NCBI GenBank assembly: GCA_934746785.1
Contig: CAKVFO010000159.1
Coordinates: forward strand, 1 to 7,176
Origin: an uncultured Clostridium sp.
Lineage (GTDB): Bacteria > Bacillota > Clostridia > Clostridiales > Clostridiaceae
Reading direction: 5' to 3'
Length of the DNA stretch: 7,176 bases
The translations under genes were made by a program, and so were the position numbers. How positions within the stretch are numbered: the stretch's first letter is position 1; each line of letters begins with the position of its first letter. Below are positions 1 through 5,142 of this stretch, one piece after another. Under the pieces are notes generated by a model, which had not been told where the DNA came from, searched no databases, and saw nothing but the letters and a program-made list of their open reading frames with translations.

Positions 1-324
1 GGATATGATGATGCACTAGATGCCTTTGGATGTCATGGTGTTGGCGGTATATGGGGTGGAATTGCAACTGGTCTTTTCACTAAAACTTCCATAAATCCTG
101 TTGCTAAATGGAATGGACTATTTTTTGGTGATACTCAGCTTTTTGTAGCTCAAATTATTAGTATTATAATAACTATTGCTCTTGCTTCAATAATGACATT
201 TATAATTTTAAAAGTTATAAGCTGCTTTATGGATATTAGAGTAAGTAATTCTGAAGAAGCTAATGGGCTTGATATTTCTGAACATAGTGAATCTGCCTAT
301 CCATCATTTATGGGCTTAGATTAA
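1..324 (+). CDS. amtB: Ammonium channel AmtB, C-terminal 107 residues (5' end outside window)
   Basis: This is the end of an Amt/AmtB ammonium channel, a trimeric inner-membrane protein that conducts ammonia/ammonium. The frame is open from base 1 and stops with TAA at 322-324. The fragment begins with the family block DALDAFGCHGVGGIWGG (residues 4-20). Its His12 corresponds to the second histidine of the pore twin-His pair (His318 in E. coli AmtB). A long hydrophobic helix follows (about 46-70, the last membrane segment). The cytoplasmic tail then carries the conserved GLDISEHSESAY stretch (89-100), the region known in the family to communicate with PII proteins. A Cys stands just before the pore His where Val is common. 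The PII gene starts 17 bases downstream, so the two are almost certainly co-transcribed, in the amtB-glnK order typical of Firmicutes. The promoter and N-terminus lie outside the window. Confidence 0.95.
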   Translation, partial: GYDDALDAFGCHGVGGIWGGIATGLFTKTSINPVAKWNGLFFGDTQLFVAQIISIIITIALASIMTFIILKVISCFMDIRVSNSEEANGLDISEHSESAYPSFMGLD

Positions 325-341
325 TTAAGGAGGTTACGTAT

Positions 342-680
342 ATGAAAAAAGTAGAAGCTATTGTAAGACCTTCTAAGTTAGAAGAACTTAAAGATGCTTT
401 AATTGAATCTAAAATAAGTGGAATAACAATAACTCAAGTTTTAGGCTGTGGACAACAGATGGGATGGACTGAAAACTATAGAAGCAGTAAAGTTTTAATC
501 AATGTTCTTCCTAAAGTTCAAATTAAAATAATAGTAAATGATGACAAAGTTGATGAAATTGTAGATTTAATAGTCTCTGTTGCAAGAACCAATGAAGTTG
601 GTGATGGTAAAATTTTCGTAACTGATATTGATGATTGTATTAGAATACGTACAGGTGAGCGTGGAGAAAATGCTATATAA
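342..680 (+). CDS. glnK: PII nitrogen-regulatory protein (GlnK/GlnB family)
   Basis: This 112-residue protein is full length for the PII family. PII proteins are homotrimers that sense ATP/ADP and 2-oxoglutarate and act on partners such as AmtB. Features visible when numbered against E. coli GlnB: Gln39 and Lys58 (2-oxoglutarate site); a T-loop at about 37-55; the B-loop TNEVGDGKIFV (83-93) with Gly87, Gly89 and Lys90; and Arg101/Arg103 in the C-loop RIRTGE (101-106). The T-loop keeps Tyr46, Arg47 and Ser49 but has Val at 51, the tyrosine uridylylated in enterobacteria; Trp42 is also unusual. Translation starts at ATG 342 behind a strong AAGGAGG (327-333, 8-base spacing). Linkage to amtB indicates a GlnK-type channel regulator. 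The glnK or glnB name is a choice based on linkage; the family assignment is secure. Confidence 0.96.
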   Translation: MKKVEAIVRPSKLEELKDALIESKISGITITQVLGCGQQMGWTENYRSSKVLINVLPKVQIKIIVNDDKVDEIVDLIVSVARTNEVGDGKIFVTDIDDCIRIRTGERGENAI

Positions 681-770
681 AAAATAAGATATAAAAAGCC
701 TAAAAAGCCAAAGAACCATACTAGCTCAAAAACTAGTATGGTTCTTTCAATTTAACATATCTTATTTTTT
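679..770. terminator. Nested bidirectional terminator between glnK and the convergent orphan gene
   Basis: Two perfect inverted repeats sit one inside the other. The inner stem is 710-724 with 733-747 (15 bp, 8-base loop). The outer stem is 679-692 with 757-770 (14 bp), in which an A-tract (679-684) pairs with a T-tract (765-770). The outer arm begins inside the glnK stop codon. The A-tract/T-tract layout gives a U-run on either strand, fitting termination of glnK (+) and of the convergent gene ending at 792 (-). Termination is inferred; the pairing is directly visible. Confidence 0.85.
692..709. repeat. Tandem 9-bp direct repeat inside the terminator
   Basis: TAAAAAGCC occurs twice back to back (692-700 and 701-709). 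It lies in the unpaired left side between the outer and inner stems of the nested terminator. It looks like a small local duplication with no obvious function. Confidence 0.7.
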
Positions 771-791
771 TAATTCAAAATCATTAATAAA

Positions 792-1574
792 TTAATTTAA
801 ACTAGTCCAATCAATGTAAACATTATCAAAAATGTTTTGATCATCTGAATCAAATGATTTCAAATCAGTATTTATATTTATGTAATTAGTATTATATGAA
901 AAACATATACGTATATATCCCTTATTCCCAATACAATATAATATTGGTGGATTAACTTTCAAATCATCAGATGAATTATAAATAGGATTATTAATAAAGT
1001 AAAATTTATTAATAATATCAATTAGTTCATTATTTTTTATATTTACAAGTGCATATTGATTTTCTTTCGTTTTCTGAATTCTAATTGCCCCATCACCAAA
1101 ATAAGCAAGTGTTTTTTCATTTTCAACAGTATTCTTATCCTTAAATACTTTATCAAAATAGTTACTAACAGAAGATTTTTTATTTTTTATGTTTTTAAAA
1201 ATGTTTTGATCATTATTATCAAAGGAATCTAGAGAACCCTCAAAAATATTATTTAATTTATAGTTTAGCTTCAATACATTATCATTATCATTACTTATCA
1301 TGTATACACAATTGTCTTTTTCAAAGTAATTACTTATATTACTATAAAGTATTTTTTCTTCTTTTCTATCATATAAAAATTTAGTAGAATCATCATATTT
1401 TCTAATTGCGAATCTAAAGTCACCAAAATTGCATATATCGAAGTTATCATATTTTACAATAGTATAATATTTGGGATTTATATTTGAATTATTATTGATT
1501 ATACTAATCACTCTTATTATTATAGGAGAAGCAAGTAACAAAATAAAGATTGATATTTTAAATAATTTTTTCAC
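792..1574 (-). CDS. Unrecognised Asn-rich secreted or membrane-anchored protein with internal duplication
   Basis: I do not recognise this protein. Several starts are in frame: GTG at 1586, GTG at 1583, ATG at 1580 and GTG at 1574. The Shine-Dalgarno AGGTGG (1583-1588) sits 8 bases from GTG 1574, which yields a 260-residue protein beginning MKKLFKISIFILLLAS; the longest reading has 264. The start is a basic tip followed by a hydrophobic stretch of about 20 residues, so a signal peptide or N-terminal anchor is likely. No lipobox Cys is evident, so it is probably not a lipoprotein. The rest is rich in Asn, Asp, Lys, Ile and Tyr. Two halves resemble each other, each running from an FGD motif (54-56 and 163-165 in 264-residue numbering) to SFD..DQNIF..N (121-132 and 244-255). 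This may be two copies of a beta-rich unit. The gene is monocistronic, bounded by terminator-like hairpins on both sides. It looks more AT-rich than its neighbours, which hints at an accessory gene. It is probably expressed, given the good ribosome site, but its function is unknown. Confidence 0.8.
   Translation of the reverse strand: MKKLFKISIFILLLASPIIIRVISIINNNSNINPKYYTIVKYDNFDICNFGDFRFAIRKYDDSTKFLYDRKEEKILYSNISNYFEKDNCVYMISNDNDNVLKLNYKLNNIFEGSLDSFDNNDQNIFKNIKNKKSSVSNYFDKVFKDKNTVENEKTLAYFGDGAIRIQKTKENQYALVNIKNNELIDIINKFYFINNPIYNSSDDLKVNPPILYCIGNKGYIRICFSYNTNYININTDLKSFDSDDQNIFDNVYIDWTSLN
828..844. repeat. 17-bp direct repeat, copy 1 (3' part of the orphan gene)
   Basis: AAAAATGTTTTGATCAT is identical to 1197-1213. 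Read on the minus strand it lies in the segment encoding DQNIF at the C-terminal end of the orphan protein. It is the most conserved DNA trace of that protein's internal duplication. Confidence 0.75.
1197..1213. repeat. 17-bp direct repeat, copy 2 (middle of the orphan gene)
   Basis: This is identical to 828-844, 369 bases away, and therefore in the same reading frame (369 = 3 x 123). It encodes the DQNIF segment at the end of the first half of the orphan protein. Confidence 0.75.
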
Positions 1575-1582
1575 ACACATCA

Positions 1583-1588
1583 CCACCT
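1583..1588 (-). promoter_or_regulatory. Shine-Dalgarno that decides the orphan gene start
   Basis: Read on the minus strand, AGGTGG is followed by 8 bases and then GTG at 1574. The upstream in-frame GTGs at 1586 and 1583 overlap this site, and ATG 1580 is only 2 bases away. GTG 1574 is therefore the best-placed start. Confidence 0.6.
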
Positions 1589-1613
1589 ATAAAATATCAC
1601 AAACTCCAAAAAA

Positions 1614-1641
1614 AGTATACTGATATTTGTAATGTATTTAA
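1614..1641 (-). promoter_or_regulatory. Candidate promoter of the orphan gene
   Basis: On the minus strand there is a -10-like TATACT (1614-1619). A weak -35-like TTAAAT (1636-1641) lies 16 bases upstream. It sits between the upstream terminator (1646-1687) and the gene, so a promoter is expected in this short interval. The -35 match is poor. Confidence 0.35.
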
Positions 1642-1645
1642 CTTC

Positions 1646-1687
1646 AAAAAAATCACTGTAGGGCTAATTATGCCTACAGTGATTTTT
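1646..1687. terminator. Intrinsic terminator downstream of abgT
   Basis: A perfect 15-bp stem (1648-1662 with 1673-1687) has a 10-base loop, with CACTGTAGG at its core. A-tracts and T-tracts flank both arms. Read on the minus strand it ends in seven U (1646-1652), fitting termination of the abgT transcript 55 bases past its stop. It also separates that transcript from the orphan gene. Confidence 0.9.
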
Positions 1688-1741
1688 CATTTAGAGATGT
1701 TTTTTACATCTATTTTATTCCATATTAAATATCCTTATACA

Positions 1742-3283
1742 TTATATTCCTAATGGTATTCCAAATGTAAAGAATCCTATTAATAATATTGTCCATGCAA
1801 TCAAGAATGCTATTGAATATGGTATCATTAATTTAATCATATCTCCTAATGTATATTCAGGCTTGTATTTCTTCATATAAACAAGAATTATACCTGCATA
1901 AGACATAAGCGGTGATATAACATTTGTAGCTGAATCTGCAACTCTATATGCAGCTGCTACCATATCTGGAGTTAATGAATTATTTACTTGATATAACATT
2001 GGTATAAATATTGGTCCAAGTAACATCCATTTTGAAGTTAGTCCTCCAACAAATAAATTTATTATTGCAGTAACAATTATAAATCCAATTAATAATAAAA
2101 TAGGGTATTGTGATAAACCTAAAGCTTCAAGTCCTGATGCTCCTAAATAAGTTATATATGTACCTATATTTGAATAACTTAATAGTGCTAAGAAGTTATA
2201 GCAGAAAAATGTAAGAACTAATACATATCCCATATTACTCATTTGTTTTGCCATACCTTTAACTACATCCATAGCATTGTTAAACTTCTTAACTTTGAAT
2301 CCATAAAATACTGCTGGCACAAAGAATACAAAAGTAATTATAAGTATTATATTATCCATTAAAGGATTTACTGTTTTTCCTGCATCATTAACATATTTAG
2401 CTAATGGTCCAAAAGCAAGTAACACAACTATAGCTAGCGCAATTAAAAGTCCTAATCCTGACCATTTTAATGCCTTATTTTCTTCTTCAGAAACCTTAAA
2501 GTCCCCTAAATCCATTCCTTCTGGAACTACATAACTTTCTTTTTCTAATCTAGGTTTTACTATCTTTGCCGTTACAAAATAACCTACCACTGATAACATC
2601 ACTGTTGATGCAAGTATAAATACATAATGCATTGTTGCAGGATTTATAGCTTGTCCTGCTGCTGTTTCAAAAGGTATCCCTTGAGATTCAGCAAATATCT
2701 TAGCATTATTTCCCACTATAACATCAATAGGTGTTCCTGGTATAAGATTAGCACTAAACCCTGCTGATACCCCTGCAAAAGCTGCTGCCATACCTATTAA
2801 AGGATTCTTCTTTAATCCTAAGTAAAGTAAACCTGCTAAAGGAATTAATATTATGTATCCTGCATCGGTTGCAATACTACTCATAATTCCTAAGAAAACT
2901 AAAACTACTGGTAAAAATCTATCCGATACTTTAGTACCTATCTTTTTAATACAAGTTGTTAAAAGTCCTGATTCTTCAGCAAGACCTACACCTAACATTA
3001 CTATTAAGATTGTACCAAGTACACCGCCGCCATAAGCCAGCCAGTTTGTTAATAGTGCATTATCAAAAATCCATCTAAAGTTTTCTGCACTAAACATATT
3101 CTTTATTTCATATACTATTGTACTTCCATCTCCTGCCAATGTCTCAAATTGCATCCCCCCCATAAAAATGGTTGCTGCCATTGTTATTGCAAATAACCAT
3201 GCAAATATTATTACTGGATCTGGTATATTCTTTCCTACTTTTTCGATGAAAGATAATTTCTTCTTATCTTCTTTTTTACTCAT
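1742..3283 (-). CDS. abgT: AbgT-family transporter (p-aminobenzoyl-glutamate type)
   Basis: This 513-residue polytopic membrane protein matches AbgT-family length (about 500-520). Family members such as E. coli AbgT import p-aminobenzoyl-glutamate, a folate breakdown product; Neisseria MtrF and Alcanivorax YdaH have been reported to export p-aminobenzoate-type compounds and sulfonamides. Diagnostic features: the basic N-terminus with FIEKVGKNIPDPVIIF (12-27), the hairpin-region motif ANLIPGTPIDVIVG (178-191) and the C-terminal YRVADSATNVISPLMSY (446-462). By remembered alignment, residues implicated in MtrF appear as Asp187, Trp419, Pro438, Arg447, Asp450 and Pro458; the Ser two turns before them is Thr416 here. 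ATG 3283 follows a strong AAAGGAGG (3291-3298, 7-base spacing). The gene has its own promoter and terminator. No amidohydrolase partner (abgA/abgB) is adjacent, so substrate and transport direction are open. Confidence 0.92.
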   Translation of the reverse strand: MSKKEDKKKLSFIEKVGKNIPDPVIIFAWLFAITMAATIFMGGMQFETLAGDGSTIVYEIKNMFSAENFRWIFDNALLTNWLAYGGGVLGTILIVMLGVGLAEESGLLTTCIKKIGTKVSDRFLPVVLVFLGIMSSIATDAGYIILIPLAGLLYLGLKKNPLIGMAAAFAGVSAGFSANLIPGTPIDVIVGNNAKIFAESQGIPFETAAGQAINPATMHYVFILASTVMLSVVGYFVTAKIVKPRLEKESYVVPEGMDLGDFKVSEEENKALKWSGLGLLIALAIVVLLAFGPLAKYVNDAGKTVNPLMDNIILIITFVFFVPAVFYGFKVKKFNNAMDVVKGMAKQMSNMGYVLVLTFFCYNFLALLSYSNIGTYITYLGASGLEALGLSQYPILLLIGFIIVTAIINLFVGGLTSKWMLLGPIFIPMLYQVNNSLTPDMVAAAYRVADSATNVISPLMSYAGIILVYMKKYKPEYTLGDMIKLMIPYSIAFLIAWTILLIGFFTFGIPLGI

Positions 3284-3337
3284 CGATAGCCCTCCTTTTT
3301 ATCTTTTGTTTGATTAAATTCAATTTTCAATGTAATT

Positions 3338-3346
3338 ATTATATCA
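3338..3346 (-). promoter_or_regulatory. Extended -10 promoter of abgT
   Basis: On the minus strand TGATATAAT (TG-N-TATAAT) is a full extended -10 element. No good -35 stands 16-18 bases upstream, which an extended -10 can tolerate. It would give a leader of about 48 bases ending in AAAGGAGG. The rest of the 337-base gap up to hom holds a hairpin (3525-3572) and the hom terminator (3581-3614). I see no riboswitch in it. Confidence 0.5.
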
Positions 3347-3524
3347 TCTATTAATACTTTTGAAACATTTCTTGATTTTATTTATACTTTTATTAATATA
3401 ACTTTATTCTTTTTAATATTTATTAATTTTTATATATGAAATAGAGCATAAAATTTCTGATTTGTTAAAAGAATACTCTCTCACTGAAGTAAATATGTAT
3501 TTCCTCAAAGGACAAATAATTAAA

Positions 3525-3572
3525 ATAAGTGTAGATGAAAATCATATTTCTATGATTTTCATCTACACTTAT
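3525..3572. repeat. Perfect 22-bp hairpin between hom and abgT
   Basis: Positions 3525-3546 pair without mismatch to 3551-3572 across a 4-base loop. The loop is TTTC on the plus strand and GAAA (a GNRA tetraloop) on the minus strand. It lies just beyond the hom terminator in the direction of hom transcription. On that strand it is followed by a T-rich but interrupted stretch, so it may be a second, backup terminator. It could also be a mobile palindromic element or a regulatory RNA structure. Confidence 0.8.
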
Positions 3573-3580
3573 ACAGTACC

Positions 3581-3614
3581 AAAAAAAGATATATCTAAAT
3601 CCTTAGATATATCT
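3581..3614 (-). terminator. Intrinsic terminator of hom
   Basis: A 12-bp AT-rich stem (3587-3598 with 3603-3614) has a 4-base loop. Read on the minus strand, the stem and tail together give seven consecutive T (positions 3581-3587). It starts 22 bases past the hom stop codon. Confidence 0.8.
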
Positions 3615-3635
3615 CTTTATTATAACTAACTTCTA

Positions 3636-4934
3636 TTATTCAAAATCCTCAATTCTTATTACATTATCTATACTATTTACTGATGATAATCTATTAAGAT
3701 CATTAATAGAATTCTTCAATTGTTTTTCTGTACACTTATGTGTAACAAGAACAAGTGTTACTTTGCTTTCATTCTTATTGACTTCTTTTTGAATTACTGA
3801 GCGTAAACTTAACTTATATTTACCAAATACAGAACTTATATCACTTAAAACACCAGCCTCATCTGCAACTGTTGCTCTTATGTAATATTTACTTACTATT
3901 TCATCTACATCCTTAACTTCTTTCTTCCATAAATTATTCTTTACAACCTTTGATGAATTATCGCTTTCAACATCTGATCTTACTATTGATACAATGTCAG
4001 CAACTACTGCACTACCTGTTGGTAATTCTCCTGCTCCTCTTCCATAAAACATTAAATCTCCAACAGCATTTCCTTTTACGAATACTGCATTAAATGAATC
4101 AAAAACATTAGCAAGAGGATGAGATTCTGGTATCATTGTTGGATGAACTCTTAATTCTAACTTTCCATCAATATCCTTAGCTATTGCTAGAAGTTTTATT
4201 ACTCTTCCAAAGCTTTTAGCATATTTCATATCTTCATCAGTTATCTTAGTTATACCTTCTCTATATACCTTTGCACTATCAATTTTAGTTCCAAATGCAA
4301 GAGATGCTAAGATTGCTAATTTATATTGAGCATCAAATCCTTCTATATCTGATGTTGGATCTGCTTCTGCATATCCTTTTTCTTGAGCTTCCTTTAATAC
4401 ATCTTCAAACTTACTGCCTTCAAGTTCCATCTTGCTTAAAATAAAGTTTGTAGTACCATTTACGATTCCATATAACTCTTCAATTTTATTTGCTGTAAGA
4501 CTTTCATTAATTGCTTGGATTATAGGGATTCCTCCAGCAACACTTGCTTCATAATTAAGCATTACACCTTCTTTATCAGCCTTTTCATAAAGAGTATCAC
4601 CATCTGTAGCTAGAAGCATCTTATTAGCTGTAACAACATGTTTCTTTTTATTCATGGCTGCTAAAATGTATTCTCTTGCCGGCTCTATTCCCCCCATTAC
4701 TTCTACTACTATTTTTATAGAATCATCATTTAATATTTCATTAAAATCAGTAGTAACTAATTCATCTGCAACATCAATTCCTCTGTCCTTATTCTTATTT
4801 CTTACAAGAATTTTTCCAACTTCCACCTTACATCCTGAGCGTTTCATAATCTCTTCTTCATTTTCTTTTAGAATATTCCATACTCCTCGTCCTACATTTC
4901 CTAAACCAAGTAATGCTACTTTAACTTTTTTCAT
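3636..4934 (-). CDS. hom: Homoserine dehydrogenase with C-terminal ACT domain
   Basis: This cytoplasmic enzyme reduces aspartate semialdehyde to homoserine with NAD(P)H, the branch point to threonine and methionine. The 432-residue length fits the monofunctional class. Domains: a Rossmann fold with GLGNVG (10-15); ANK (103-105) holding a conserved Lys; NGTTNFIL (159-166); and the catalytic-region signature GYAEADPTSDIEGFDAQYK (187-205), in which Asp201 and Lys205 correspond to the catalytic Asp and Lys of yeast Hom6. GRGAGELPTGSAVVADI (298-314) follows. An ACT domain (about 350-427) begins YYIRATVADEAGVLSDI; such domains bind amino acids, so threonine feedback inhibition is likely but not visible. 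It stands alone, without thrB, thrC or an aspartokinase beside it. A promoter sits at 4981-5009. The leader is too short (about 40 bases) for a T-box, so transcriptional control by a leader riboswitch is unlikely. Confidence 0.97.
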   Translation of the reverse strand: MKKVKVALLGLGNVGRGVWNILKENEEEIMKRSGCKVEVGKILVRNKNKDRGIDVADELVTTDFNEILNDDSIKIVVEVMGGIEPAREYILAAMNKKKHVVTANKMLLATDGDTLYEKADKEGVMLNYEASVAGGIPIIQAINESLTANKIEELYGIVNGTTNFILSKMELEGSKFEDVLKEAQEKGYAEADPTSDIEGFDAQYKLAILASLAFGTKIDSAKVYREGITKITDEDMKYAKSFGRVIKLLAIAKDIDGKLELRVHPTMIPESHPLANVFDSFNAVFVKGNAVGDLMFYGRGAGELPTGSAVVADIVSIVRSDVESDNSSKVVKNNLWKKEVKDVDEIVSKYYIRATVADEAGVLSDISSVFGKYKLSLRSVIQKEVNKNESKVTLVLVTHKCTEKQLKNSINDLNRLSSVNSIDNVIRIEDFE

Positions 4935-4944
4935 TTATACACTT

Positions 4945-4951
4945 CCCCCTT
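4945..4951 (-). promoter_or_regulatory. Atypical ribosome binding site of hom
   Basis: On the minus strand AAGGGGG lies 10 bases before ATG 4934. A run of five G replaces the usual GGAGG, so pairing to 16S rRNA would need a G-U wobble. Spacing is slightly long. No better start is nearby, and the N-terminal MKKVKVALLGLGNVG supports ATG 4934. Confidence 0.55.
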
Positions 4952-4980
4952 TTTATCTCCCCAACTCTATATACTTTTTA

Positions 4981-5009
4981 ATTATATTACTTTTTTTGTT
5001 TTTTTTCTA
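4981..5009 (-). promoter_or_regulatory. Sigma-A-type promoter of hom
   Basis: On the minus strand the -35 is TAGAAA (5004-5009, four of six consensus bases). A 17-base spacer made largely of A-tracts leads to a perfect TATAAT at 4981-4986. The predicted start is near 4975, giving a leader of about 40 bases. It lies downstream of the terminator of the preceding minus-strand gene, so hom is probably transcribed independently. Confidence 0.6.
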
Positions 5010-5086
5010 TAGTTTTTCTATTTATCTAAATTTTTCTCATATATAAAAAAGATTTCAAAAGTAAAATTAAAGCATAGAGTTAAAAG

Positions 5087-5133
5087 AAATGCTCTAAAAA
5101 TACCATTTTAACAATAATACTTTCAGAGCACTT
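5087..5133 (-). terminator. Intrinsic terminator of the 550-residue membrane protein gene
   Basis: Read as minus-strand RNA, 5133-5117 pairs with 5103-5087 as a continuous 17-bp stem around a 13-base loop, followed by a U-rich tail. Several pairs are G-U on this strand; they would be A-C mismatches in plus-strand RNA. This shows the structure serves the minus-strand transcript. It begins 10 bases past the stop codon at 5143. Confidence 0.75.
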
Positions 5134-5142
5134 TTAATATTT

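Noticed and set aside
2853..3035. Plus-strand open frame of 60 codons inside abgT
   Set aside because: It is antisense to a clearly real transporter gene, with no ribosome site and low-complexity product; it is a shadow of the abgT codons.
3318..3335. CodY-box-like sequence near the abgT promoter (begins AATTTTCA)
   Set aside because: Only the left half fits the AATTTTCWGAAAATT consensus and the right half has about five mismatches, which is not above chance in such AT-rich DNA.
3417..3629. Open plus-strand frame of about 70 codons in the abgT-hom gap, ending with TAA at 3627-3629, with protein-like text such as ISDLLKEYSLTEVNMYFLKGQ
   Set aside because: It has no ribosome binding site and no good start codon (ATG only at 3495, or TTG at 3462). 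Its second half is entirely the 22-bp hairpin and the hom terminator, so it cannot be an ordinary gene. A decayed gene remnant is possible but unsupported.
4654..5046. Plus-strand open frame of 130 codons over the 5' part and upstream region of hom
   Set aside because: It is antisense to the conserved hom N-terminus. Its C-terminal part is translated poly-T promoter sequence (Phe/Leu/Ser runs). There is no ribosome site.
4935..5142. T-box or amino-acid riboswitch upstream of hom
   Set aside because: The likely promoter leaves only about 40 bases of leader. No T-box sequence or terminator/antiterminator pair is present, and the hairpin at 5087-5133 belongs to the preceding gene.
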